In this document: positions 37,546 through 45,423 of the stretch, piece after piece
Numbering within the stretch: the first letter of the stretch is position 1
Layout: every line of letters begins with the position of its first letter
From: an uncultured Clostridium sp.
GTDB taxonomy: Bacteria; Bacillota; Clostridia; Peptostreptococcales; Peptostreptococcaceae
Direction of reading: 5' to 3'
Assembly (NCBI GenBank): GCA_945871955.1
Contig: CAMBXR010000001.1
Location: 34,513-98,512 of the forward strand
DNA length: 64,000 bases
Notes under the pieces: model-generated
What the model was told of the DNA's origin: nothing
Database searches by the model: none
The model's input: only the letters and a program-made list of their open reading frames with translations
Made by a program: the position numbers and the translations under genes

Positions 37546-38266
37546 TTTCCACTCCACGTCTTACTATAAGAATATCGTCAAAAAATTTATTTTGAACTAC
37601 AACTATTAATTTTTCCTTTATTAATTCAAGAATAGCTAAGAAGGTCGCTATGGTTTCATCCTTATCATAAGGCCCAACTAACTTAACAAAGCTAACTTCA
37701 TTTTCTTTTGACATTAATTCTCTTAAATCTTCCATTTTTTCTTCTGAAGAAACTACTCTTTTTTTAACTATAATATCAAGATCTTCATTTTTATCAAAGT
37801 TTTCTATTACTTTTGTTTTTAATATTATCGGAAGAATCTTTCTAATAGCATCTATAGATATTTCATCTAAATCTATTTTATTATCTACTACCATTTCTTC
37901 CTTTGCTCTAAAGAAAGTGTCACAAGTATAATGGACATTTTCTTTTAAATTTAAAGATGCCTCCTTAAATTTCTTATATTCTTCTAATTGACCTACTAAT
38001 TCTAATCTTGGATCTTCTTCATTTTCTTCATGATGTTGTTTATATAATAGGTATTTAGATTTTATCTCAACAAGTTTTGATGCCATAATTATAAATTCAC
38101 TGGCAACTTCTAAATCCATCTCATTTAACATATCTATATATGCTAAATACTGACTTGTAATTTCCGATATTGATATATCTTTTATATCTATCTTTTGCTT
38201 TGAAATTAAATCACAAAGCAGATCTAAAGGTCCATCATAGACATTTAAGTGTATATTATATTTCAT
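37538..38266 (-). CDS. scpA: Segregation and condensation protein A
   Basis: ScpA is the kleisin that bridges SMC heads. The N-terminal motif 'YDGPLDLLCDLISKQKIDI' and 'YLAYIDMLNEMDLEVASEFIIMASKLVEIKSKYLL' are diagnostic. The C-terminal winged helix includes 'TFLAILELIKEKLI' (about residue 205). Length 242. It precedes scpB with overlapping frames and follows the M50 protease gene by 11 bases. Confidence 0.95.
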   Translation of the reverse strand: MKYNIHLNVYDGPLDLLCDLISKQKIDIKDISISEITSQYLAYIDMLNEMDLEVASEFIIMASKLVEIKSKYLLYKQHHEENEEDPRLELVGQLEEYKKFKEASLNLKENVHYTCDTFFRAKEEMVVDNKIDLDEISIDAIRKILPIILKTKVIENFDKNEDLDIIVKKRVVSSEEKMEDLRELMSKENEVSFVKLVGPYDKDETIATFLAILELIKEKLIVVVQNKFFDDILIVRRGVENE

Positions 38267-38277
38267 TCAATTACCTC

Positions 38278-38868
38278 TTACACGAATATACTAACTATAG
38301 TATAAAATGCTATAGTTATAGGCTTTGTAAATATTAAATATGCATCTGTAAATATAGCAATTAATAATACTACATAACCTACATTTTCATATTTATAAAT
38401 AAAATCATTAAACTTATATGGTAGTAATGATGATAATACTCCCCATCCATCAAGAGGCGGTATAGGAAGTAAGTTAAATGCACCAAAGTAAATATTTATC
38501 CACATGGCATTATAAAAAATTAAATTTATTGCATACATATTTGAATATTTTGCAATTATCCCACAAAGTATGGCTCCAAATAAATTTCCTATTGCTCCTG
38601 ATAAAGAAACTATAACATTTCCTAATTTATAATTTTTAAAATTATTTGGATTAACTGGTACTGGTTTTGCCCAACCTATACGAAATAATAATAAAGTTAT
38701 CAGTCCTATAGGGTCAACATGCTTTGCTGGGTTTAAAGTCATCCTACCATTATATTTAGCAGTATCATCACCTAATAGATGAGCTGAATATGCATGTCCA
38801 AACTCATGAACTGATATGGCTATGGCAATACCAACCATTGATACTAATAAATTGCTTAAATTAAACAT
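38278..38868 (-). CDS. Site-2-type (M50) membrane zinc metalloprotease
   Basis: A 196-residue polytopic protein with the intramembrane zinc motif 'SVHEFGHAYSAHLLGDD' in the first helix region and the third ligand in 'FNLLPIPPLDGW' (about residue 133). About four to five membrane helices are seen. It belongs to the YwhC/YydH-like S2P subgroup without a PDZ domain, often next to scpAB in Firmicutes. Its substrate is unknown. Confidence 0.9.
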   Translation of the reverse strand: MFNLSNLLVSMVGIAIAISVHEFGHAYSAHLLGDDTAKYNGRMTLNPAKHVDPIGLITLLLFRIGWAKPVPVNPNNFKNYKLGNVIVSLSGAIGNLFGAILCGIIAKYSNMYAINLIFYNAMWINIYFGAFNLLPIPPLDGWGVLSSLLPYKFNDFIYKYENVGYVVLLIAIFTDAYLIFTKPITIAFYTIVSIFV

Positions 38869-38956
38869 ATCTACTCTCTCCTATTATTTTTTTGTAATAC
38901 TATTATTATATCATTTATAAAATTATAATCAAAATATTTATATATTTATTCATAAT

Positions 38957-38997
38957 AAAAGCTATGAAGCATATAAAAATATACTTCATAGCTTTTA
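38957..38997 (-). terminator. Terminator after the dacF-like gene
   Basis: The 13-bp arms AAAAGCTATGAAG/CTTCATAGCTTTT have an AT-rich loop. On the minus strand the hairpin follows the carboxypeptidase stop. Confidence 0.85.
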
Positions 38998-38999
38998 TC

Positions 39000-40151
39000 T
39001 TATACTAAATTATTTATAACTCTTTTTAACATTTGAAGATAAGATGCTTTATTTATATCTTCTGTATTAATTATCTTAGTTTCTCCTACAAGTTCTTTTC
39101 CTCTATAAACTTTTACAACACCAAGTTCTGTATTTTTTTCTATAGGTAGTTTTAAGTCTTGTTTTATCTCAACTTTCTTTTTAAAATCTTTATTTCCACC
39201 TTTTTTAATTAATACACATAAATCATCTTTAGCTACTAAATCTACATTTTCTTTTTCACCTTTTTCAAATTTCACTGTAGCTATTTTATCATTAGCTCCA
39301 CATATTTTTACTGTTTCATAATTGGCAAATCCATAATTTAATAAACTTGTTGCGTCTTTAAATCTTATTGGTGATGTTTCAGCACATAATGTAACTGCTA
39401 TTAAATGTGTATTATTTCTAAGAGCTGATGCTGAAAGACAGTATTTAGCTTGTTGAGTAAATCCTGTTTTTACTCCTGTTGCTCCTGTATAATGTTTTAC
39501 TAATTTATTTGTGTTTGATATACCTATCTTAGCTTGTTTTTTTCCAACTACTACTTCGTCCATCCATGTAGTTAAGTATTTAGATATTTTTTCATGTTTA
39601 AGTAATTCTTTAGACATTAAAGCTATATCATAAGCTGAAGTGTAGTGATTATCAACAGGAAGTCCATTGGTATTCACAAAATTTGTATCTTTCATTCCAA
39701 GTTCTTTGGCTCTTTTATTCATAAGAGCTACAAATTCTTCAACACTACCACCCACATATTCTGCCATAGCTACACATGCATCATTGGCTGAGGCAACAGC
39801 TATAGATTTTAATAATGTATCTACTTTTTGCACTTCTCCCACTTCTAAAAATATTTGACTTCCTCCCATACTAGCAGCTACTTCACTTATTTGAACATCA
39901 TCATCTTCTTTGATTTTGCCACTTTCTAGTGCTTCACATATTAAAAGCATAGTCATAACTTTTGTTACACTTGCAGGAGGTAATTTTTCATGGCAGTTTT
40001 TTTCATATAAAACATTACCTGTAGATGCGTCCATTAGTATAGCCGACTTAGAAGCTATATCTAATTTAGCATCTTGAGTATTTGCAAAAATAATATTTAC
40101 TTGGTTTGATACAATAAGTAATGTAATTAAAAAGCTAATAAACTTTTTCAT
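39000..40151 (-). CDS. dacF: D-alanyl-D-alanine carboxypeptidase (DacF/DacB-like, S11)
   Basis: This is a penicillin-binding enzyme trimming cell-wall pentapeptides. A signal peptide (about 1-24) precedes the S11 domain. 'PPASVTKVMTML' holds the nucleophile Ser and Lys (about residue 61), 'SANDACVAMAEYVGG' the SxN motif (about 119), and 'TGVKTGFTQQA' the KTG (about 225). A C-terminal beta domain starts near 280, and a final amphipathic helix could anchor it to the membrane. Length 383 fits DacF-type proteins, which in spore formers act in the forespore; that specificity is inference. Confidence 0.9.
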   Translation of the reverse strand: MKKFISFLITLLIVSNQVNIIFANTQDAKLDIASKSAILMDASTGNVLYEKNCHEKLPPASVTKVMTMLLICEALESGKIKEDDDVQISEVAASMGGSQIFLEVGEVQKVDTLLKSIAVASANDACVAMAEYVGGSVEEFVALMNKRAKELGMKDTNFVNTNGLPVDNHYTSAYDIALMSKELLKHEKISKYLTTWMDEVVVGKKQAKIGISNTNKLVKHYTGATGVKTGFTQQAKYCLSASALRNNTHLIAVTLCAETSPIRFKDATSLLNYGFANYETVKICGANDKIATVKFEKGEKENVDLVAKDDLCVLIKKGGNKDFKKKVEIKQDLKLPIEKNTELGVVKVYRGKELVGETKIINTEDINKASYLQMLKRVINNLV

Positions 40152-40265
40152 TTTGTCACCTCTTAATTGTCTTTAATTTTATTAACACCTTATATTATTT
40201 CTCTTATATTATTTTTTACCAATACTTCTAATTTATAATTAGTATCTTTTACATGTTATATTTTA

Positions 40266-40553
40266 TTAATAATTTATTATTTCACTTTCAATGTTAATTA
40301 TTTCTGCTTCACAGTTATCTTCAATAAAATCTATAATTTTTTCTTGCGATTTATCACTATCCTTTCTATTCAAATCAAGCTTTACTATTCCAATACTTAT
40401 TAATTGGTGCAAGTCTTGGTTTTCAACCTCCCTTATACTAATATTAAACTTATTTTGTAATTTAGCTATTATACTTTTCACTATCATTCTCTTTTCTTTT
40501 AAAGAATGTACGTATGGCGCTCTTAAATCAATTTTAATAGCTAGTATTTTCAT
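40266..40553 (-). CDS. DUF503 protein (YlxP-like)
   Basis: A 95-residue protein matching DUF503: 'IKIDLRAPYVHSLKEKRMIVKSI', 'NISIREVENQDLHQLISIGI' and a final 'CEAEIINIESEIINY'. The family's role is unclear; in Bacillus ylxP sits between infB and rbfA. Here it is about 13 kb away, 15 bases downstream of a ylbF-like gene, with GAGAGGAAA upstream of its ATG. Confidence 0.85.
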   Translation of the reverse strand: MKILAIKIDLRAPYVHSLKEKRMIVKSIIAKLQNKFNISIREVENQDLHQLISIGIVKLDLNRKDSDKSQEKIIDFIEDNCEAEIINIESEIINY

Positions 40554-40568
40554 GTTATTTCCTCTCTT

Positions 40569-40904
40569 CTACTTATAATCTTCATCTATAGTGTTGGCTA
40601 TTATCTTATTTATATTATCCATCATTAAATTAAATTTTTGTTCAGCTAACAAGTAGTTATATATTTTTTCATTATTTCTAATTTTATTTTGAATTTCTTC
40701 CATCTTTTTTAATGATTTTTTATCTATTTTTTTATTGTTCATAGTTGCATATTGAAGATTATACTGCGTCTTTTTATATTCACCTAGTAAGTATTCATTA
40801 TTTTTATCTCTTTTTATATTTTTCATATTTTCCACAAATTCTATATATTCTTTGCTACTTTTAATTTCACTAGCTAATTTAGTAGCTGTATCATATACAC
40901 TCAT
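40569..40904 (-). CDS. YlbF/YmcA (Ric-family) protein
   Basis: The 111 residues are mostly helical with the family layout 'VYDTATKLASEIKSSKEYIEF', a mid-helix block 'LGEYKKTQYNLQYATMNN' and a C-terminal 'LMMDNINKIIANTID'. In Bacillus the Ric complex (RicA-RicF-RicT) works with RNase Y in mRNA processing and carries Fe-S clusters. No Cys-rich tail is visible here, so cluster binding cannot be claimed. It is followed by DUF503. Confidence 0.82.
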   Translation of the reverse strand: MSVYDTATKLASEIKSSKEYIEFVENMKNIKRDKNNEYLLGEYKKTQYNLQYATMNNKKIDKKSLKKMEEIQNKIRNNEKIYNYLLAEQKFNLMMDNINKIIANTIDEDYK

Positions 40905-40984
40905 ATTCTCCTCCTAGTTTAACTTTTTAAATTTAAGTTTTATAAGTATATATTCATTTTTAATATGGTTTTATTTATAATATT

Positions 40985-41030
40985 AAAAAAATACCTCAGT
41001 ATTTTTCATTCAAATACTGAGGTATTTTTT
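40985..41030 (-). terminator. Terminator after rnjA
   Basis: AAAAAATACCTCAGTATTT/AAATACTGAGGTATTTTTT, a 19-bp stem with a 7-nt loop and U-runs. It lies immediately after the RNase J stop. Confidence 0.93.
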
Positions 41031-41031
41031 A

Positions 41032-42711
41032 TTATACTTCCATGATTATTGGTAATATCATTGGATTTCTCTTTGTTTTTATATATAAATATTCTTTTAA
41101 GTTTTCTTTAATATTATTTTTTAAATATGCCCACTCTTTTATATTTTTTTCTTCACATTCATTTAAAACATCTTTAATTATATTTTTTGCACCATCCATT
41201 AAATCTTCTGATTCTCTAACATAAACAAATCCTCTAGATATAATATCTGGGCCTGCAAGCACTTTTCCATCTTCTTTAGAAATAGTAACTACAACTATCA
41301 TAAGACCATCTTCAGATAAGTGTTTTCTATCTCTAAGTACTATATTTCCTACATCTCCTACTCCAAGTCCATCAACAAGCACATTTCCTGTCGGTACTGT
41401 AGTAGTAACTCTCGCAGAATTTCTATCTAACTCTAGCACTTGACCTGTTTGCATAACAAATATATTTTGTTCTGGCATTCCTAATTCTTGCGCTAAAGTT
41501 GCATGACGTTTTAACATTCTATATTCACCGTGTACTGGCATAAAGAATTTTGGTTTTACCATTCTATTTATTAGTTTTAAATCTTCTTGAGCAGCATGTC
41601 CTGATACGTGTATATCAGCAATATCATTGTAAACAACTCTAGCTCCTCTTTCGAATAAAAGATTTATTACTTTTGAGATTAGTTTTTCATTTCCTGGTAT
41701 TGGATGAGCTGAAATAATAACTAAATCTCCTTTTTTAATTTCTACTTTTTTATGTTCGCTACTTGACATTCTTGCAAGAGCCGACATAGGTTCTCCTTGA
41801 GTTCCTGTAGTTATAATTACTAATTCCTTATCTTCATATTTAGATATATCATTTAAGTCTATTAATGTATCATCGTCCATCTCTAAATATCCTAGTTCTT
41901 TAGCAACACCTATAACATTAATCATTGATCTTCCTGAAATAGCAACTTTTCTATTAAATTTAACTGCCATATTTATGATTTGTTGTAATCTATGAATATT
42001 AGAAGCAAAAGTAGATACTATAATTCTACTACCATTAGCTTTTCTGAATAAATCATCAAGACCTGCTCCTACCGTTTTTTCAGACATAGTAAACCCTGGT
42101 TTTTCTACGTTTGTACTATCAGCTAGCATTAAAAGAACTCCCGCACTTCCAAGCTCACATATTCTGTGAATATCCATAACATCTCCGTCTATTGGTGTAA
42201 GATCTATTTTAAAGTCTCCTGTATGGAAAATAACCCCTTGCTCTGTATGTATTGCTAATGAGCATGATCCTGGTATACTGTGGTTATTTTTTATAAATTC
42301 TACACTAATATTTTTAAGCTTAATTATTTGTTTAGGAGTAACAACATTTAATTTTACATTATTAAGTTTGTGTTCCTTTAATTTAACTTCAATTAGCCCA
42401 ATACTAAGTCTAGTCCCGTACACAGGTACATCGATTTTTTTAAGTATATATGGAAGAGCTCCTATATGGTCCTCATGTCCGTGTGTTATAAATATACCCC
42501 TTACTTTATCTTTATTTTTTAGTAAATAAGTTATATCAGGTATAACTATATCAACACCTAACATTTCATCTTCTGGAAAGCTTAGTCCCGCATCTATTAC
42601 AACGATCTCATCCTTATACTCTATTACGGTCATGTTTTTGCCTACCTCGTTAAGACCACCTAAAGCCATTACTTTAACCTTGTTGGTGTTTTTCTTAAAC
42701 AATTGCATCAT
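41032..42711 (-). CDS. rnjA: Ribonuclease J
   Basis: A metallo-beta-lactamase/beta-CASP 5'-exo- and endoribonuclease. The zinc motif 'FITHGHEDHIGALPYIL' (about residue 75) and 'VIFHTGDFKID' are intact. The beta-CASP core includes 'VSTFASNIHRLQQII' and 'TGTQGEPMSALARM', and 'FMPVHGEYRMLKRHA' supplies a later zinc ligand. Length 559. The ribosome site AGGAGATG overlaps the first ATG, so initiation a few codons in (TTG) is possible. The A or B paralogue cannot be settled from the window. Confidence 0.93.
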   Translation of the reverse strand: MMQLFKKNTNKVKVMALGGLNEVGKNMTVIEYKDEIVVIDAGLSFPEDEMLGVDIVIPDITYLLKNKDKVRGIFITHGHEDHIGALPYILKKIDVPVYGTRLSIGLIEVKLKEHKLNNVKLNVVTPKQIIKLKNISVEFIKNNHSIPGSCSLAIHTEQGVIFHTGDFKIDLTPIDGDVMDIHRICELGSAGVLLMLADSTNVEKPGFTMSEKTVGAGLDDLFRKANGSRIIVSTFASNIHRLQQIINMAVKFNRKVAISGRSMINVIGVAKELGYLEMDDDTLIDLNDISKYEDKELVIITTGTQGEPMSALARMSSSEHKKVEIKKGDLVIISAHPIPGNEKLISKVINLLFERGARVVYNDIADIHVSGHAAQEDLKLINRMVKPKFFMPVHGEYRMLKRHATLAQELGMPEQNIFVMQTGQVLELDRNSARVTTTVPTGNVLVDGLGVGDVGNIVLRDRKHLSEDGLMIVVVTISKEDGKVLAGPDIISRGFVYVRESEDLMDGAKNIIKDVLNECEEKNIKEWAYLKNNIKENLKEYLYIKTKRNPMILPIIMEV

Positions 42712-42882
42712 CTCCTCTGTCTATTCAATTTTCAATTTACTTTGCATATAAAAACAATATTAAATCACGCACTTTTACCAACTAATTTTATTGTATCATA
42801 AATCACTTTATATTTTAAGTATATTTAGAATTCTTTTATCCATAATATGACTTATTTGTTTTTTTATATATATAAATTTAAA

Positions 42883-42914
42883 AAGATATAAGTTCTACTC
42901 TGAACTTATATCTT
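42883..42914 (-). terminator. fur terminator overlapping the coding end
   Basis: The perfect 13-bp stem AAGATATAAGTTC/GAACTTATATCTT with a 6-nt loop is followed by U's on the minus strand. The upstream arm codes for the last residues of Fur, and the stop codon begins in the loop. Confidence 0.88.
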
Positions 42915-43350
42915 CATCACAGTCTTCACATAGGCCATAAAACTTGATATCATGGTCAAATATTTTAAACTTATAAGCACTTTCTATTTCATTTTCCACA
43001 TTGTCCATTAAATCATCTTCAACTTCAATTATTTTACCACATTTTTTACAAATTAAATGGTGGTGATTATGGGATTCTGATTTATTTAAATTTATTTCAT
43101 ATCGAATACATCCATCATCTAAATTTAGTTTTGATATAACACCTATTTCATCTAATAATTGCATTGTTCTGTATACTGTTGCAAGACCTATTTCTGGACA
43201 ATTTTCCCTTACTAAGTCATAAATTTCTTCGCTACTTAGATGTCTATTTTCATTATCTAGAAGAATATTTATTATAGCTCTTCTTTGAGGAGTAATTTTA
43301 AGTCCAGATTCTTTTAATTTACTTTTTAAATTTTCCATTGTATTGCACAT
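42895..43350 (-). CDS. fur: Fur-family metal-responsive regulator
   Basis: A dimeric repressor with an N-terminal winged helix ('LKITPQRRAIINILLDNENRHLSSEEIYDLV', 'GLATVYRTMQLLDEIGVI') and a C-terminal metal domain. The His cluster 'ESHNHHHLICKKCGKIIEV' gives the regulatory ligands and the first CxxC; 'GLCEDCDE' is the second CxxC of the structural zinc site. Fur, rather than PerR or Zur, is preferred by likeness and by position near alaS-ireB-ruvX as in clostridia, but is not proven. GGGTGG precedes the ATG at 43350 (151 residues). Confidence 0.88.
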   Translation of the reverse strand: MCNTMENLKSKLKESGLKITPQRRAIINILLDNENRHLSSEEIYDLVRENCPEIGLATVYRTMQLLDEIGVISKLNLDDGCIRYEINLNKSESHNHHHLICKKCGKIIEVEDDLMDNVENEIESAYKFKIFDHDIKFYGLCEDCDEDISSE

Positions 43351-43385
43351 AATACCACCCGTTTTCAATTGATAATCTTTTGTAA

Positions 43386-43401
43386 TTATTGTAAATGATA
43401 A
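43386..43401 (-). promoter_or_regulatory. Candidate Fur operator over the fur -10 box
   Basis: TTATCATTTACAATAA is an imperfect dyad (arms TTATCAT/ACAATAA) that encloses the -10 hexamer. Position and Fur/PerR-box-like words suggest autoregulation. The match to the classic 7-1-7 box is partial. Confidence 0.45.
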
Positions 43402-43416
43402 CTTTCCTAATGTCAA
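43388..43416 (-). promoter_or_regulatory. fur promoter
   Basis: TTGACA (43411-43416), 17 bp and TACAAT (43388-43393) on the minus strand, near consensus. The leader before the ATG at 43350 is about 30 bases. Confidence 0.85.
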
Positions 43417-43468
43417 TGTTTAGAGAATTATTATTATATTTATTTTTTTATAACTATATTGATTATGC

Positions 43469-44353
43469 TTAATTATATATAAATTCATGTAATAATCTTA
43501 TATTTTCTTCTTTTTTCCACACTATAATATATTGGGAATTATTCTTTAATGTTCCATCTTCTCTAAAATTATCCACTGGAAATTCTAATTGTTTTATCTT
43601 ATAACTAGTTAAATTTCTGGATATTATTGATAATTCAAGTATTTTATCATATGATATATTTACTTTTACGTATTTTAATAAAATACTAATTAACTTAGGG
43701 TATTTAAATATTGATACTTTTGATAATTTATGTGCTAAACTTTCTATAACTTTTCTTTGTCTAGCATCTCTATAAAAACAATTATCTATTTTTCTAAGTC
43801 TGCAATAAGCAAGTGCTTGATACCCATTTAATAAATGATTTCCACTACTAGTTATATACTCTATATTATTACCCTTATTTCCTATTTCTAATCCATAACA
43901 TGCATCAATTATTTTATTTAATTCTTCTATTTCCCTATCTTCAATATTTATTTCAACTCCGCCCAAAACATCTATTACTTCTACAAAACTTTTAAAATCT
44001 ACTATAGCATAGTCTTTAATATCTAAATCAAAATTATAATTAATAGTTTTTAATAATAAATCACAACCTCCATAAGCAAAAGCATGGTTTAATTTATCAT
44101 ATCCTCTTTTAGGTATATATACTAATGTATCTCTTGCCAAAGAAGTTAATTTTAATCCTTTATTTTTATTATCTATGGTTAATATAATCATAGTATCTGC
44201 TCTTGATTTTTTTTGCGAAATTCCATCTTTACCAATCAATAAAATATTATAAACATCATTTTTTTCATTTGTATTTATATCTTTTGCTAAGACAAAATTA
44301 TAAGAAAAAATCATAAAAACACATATCAATATAATTAAAGCCTTTTTTTTCAT
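43469..44353 (-). CDS. LCP-family (LytR-CpsA-Psr) cell-wall polymer ligase
   Basis: LCP enzymes attach teichoic-acid-like or other polymers to peptidoglycan. An N-terminal membrane helix/signal (about 4-23) is followed by the LCP domain. The polyprenyl-phosphate-binding arginines lie in 'KSRADTMIILTID' and 'TSLARDTLVYIP', then 'KLNHAFAYGG' and 'GYQALAYCRLR...FYRDARQRKVIE'. At 294 residues it is a compact member. AGAGGG supports the ATG. The attached polymer is unknown; the gene stands alone. Confidence 0.93.
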   Translation of the reverse strand: MKKKALIILICVFMIFSYNFVLAKDINTNEKNDVYNILLIGKDGISQKKSRADTMIILTIDNKNKGLKLTSLARDTLVYIPKRGYDKLNHAFAYGGCDLLLKTINYNFDLDIKDYAIVDFKSFVEVIDVLGGVEINIEDREIEELNKIIDACYGLEIGNKGNNIEYITSSGNHLLNGYQALAYCRLRKIDNCFYRDARQRKVIESLAHKLSKVSIFKYPKLISILLKYVKVNISYDKILELSIISRNLTSYKIKQLEFPVDNFREDGTLKNNSQYIIVWKKEENIRLLHEFIYN

Positions 44354-44430
44354 TAAATTTCCCTCTTTTGTTTTTCATTATTTTTCCCTATAAAAAATAA
44401 ATTACACTGTATTATAATTATTTTATACAA

Positions 44431-44467
44431 AAATAAACTACCTATTTAATAAATAAGTAGTTTATTT
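44431..44467 (-). terminator. Terminator after the DUF1292 gene
   Basis: AAATAAACTAC/GTAGTTTATTT forms the stem. On the minus strand it lies ~20 bases past the DUF1292 stop with a U-rich tail. Confidence 0.75.
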
Positions 44468-44488
44468 TAAATAAAATATTAGATTTAA

Positions 44489-44761
44489 TTAAAACTCAGA
44501 ATCGTCATTAAGACCTTCTTCGTCCATTAATGTATTATAAACATCAACAACGATTTCGTATTCTTTATCATCTTCTAAAGGAACTAACATTTCTCCTTCT
44601 TCATCTTGGTCTATTCTAAATACTAACGCTTCTTCTGCTTCTTCGTCATCAACAGGCATTAATATAGCATATTCCTTATTTTCTGCTTCTAATGTTAATA
44701 TTACTTCGAATTGACTTTCTACTCCATTTTCGTCTAGTAAGCTTATTATATTATCTTGCAT
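44489..44761 (-). CDS. DUF1292 protein (YrzB-like)
   Basis: A very acidic 90-residue protein with the family pattern 'ISLLDENGVESQFEVILTLE', 'EYAILMPVDDEEAEEALVFRI' and 'YEIVVDVYNTLMDEE'. The function is unknown, but the position after ruvX in the alaS-ireB-ruvX cluster is widely kept in Firmicutes. GAGGTG lies 9 nt before the ATG. Confidence 0.92.
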   Translation of the reverse strand: MQDNIISLLDENGVESQFEVILTLEAENKEYAILMPVDDEEAEEALVFRIDQDEEGEMLVPLEDDKEYEIVVDVYNTLMDEEGLNDDSEF

Positions 44762-44829
44762 CTAAATCACCTCAAATTCTTTCTTCTTTTTATATTATAT
44801 ATTATACTTAAGCTTTTTCAAATATATTA

Positions 44830-45255
44830 TTAAAAATTTCTTTTTAAATCTAAATAACCTTGTAATATTATTACTGCTGCCAGCATATCTATTACTTTTT
44901 TTCTATTTTCTCTTCTTACATTTCCTTCTATAAGAGATCTTTCAGCTGCAACTGTAGATAGTCTCTCATCCCAAAACTCTATTGGTAGATTAGTTTCTTC
45001 CTTTAGTAACTCACAGAATTTTTGAACTTTTTCTCCTTGTGGTCCAACAGTTCCATTCATATTTTTAGGAAGCCCTGAAACTATTTTATTTACTTGTTTT
45101 TCAGCTATTATTTGTTTTATTGCTTCTATATCCTTTTTCTTTCCAACTCTTTTTATAGTTGTTACACCTTGAGCAGTTAATCCCATTAAGTCACTTACAG
45201 CAACTCCTATAGTTTTATCTCCTATATCAAGGCCCATTATTCTTCCATCAAGCAT
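44830..45255 (-). CDS. ruvX: Putative pre-16S rRNA nuclease / RuvX-YqgF family
   Basis: An RNase H-like fold of 141 residues. '[17 protein letters not shown]' holds the first catalytic Asp, '[13 protein letters not shown]' and '[20 protein letters not shown]' the others. YqgF in Escherichia coli finishes the 16S rRNA 5' end; the Holliday-junction role implied by the name RuvX is less supported. AAGGAG precedes the ATG. It lies between the 725-residue membrane protein and DUF1292. Confidence 0.93.
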   Translation of the reverse strand: MLDGRIMGLDIGDKTIGVAVSDLMGLTAQGVTTIKRVGKKKDIEAIKQIIAEKQVNKIVSGLPKNMNGTVGPQGEKVQKFCELLKEETNLPIEFWDERLSTVAAERSLIEGNVRRENRKKVIDMLAAVIILQGYLDLKRNF

Positions 45256-45384
45256 ATCTGTCTCCTTTATGTATTGCTTATCATTTTATTTAATTATTAT
45301 ATAATAAACTTTATATAAAATTAATCAAGATTTTATTATTTTTTCTTATTTTATTTTTATCATACATTATTTTATATTATATTT

Positions 45385-45418
45385 AAAAAATTAGCCAGAA
45401 TTTAATTCTGGCTAATTT
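45385..45418 (-). terminator. Terminator after the 725-residue membrane protein
   Basis: AAATTAGCCAGAA/TTCTGGCTAATTT with a 5-nt loop lies just after the stop on the minus strand. Confidence 0.9.
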
Positions 45419-45423
45419 AATAA

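Noticed and set aside
40291-40578. 95-codon plus-strand ORF opposite DUF503
   Set aside because: Shadow ORF; DUF503 has a ribosome site and family motifs.
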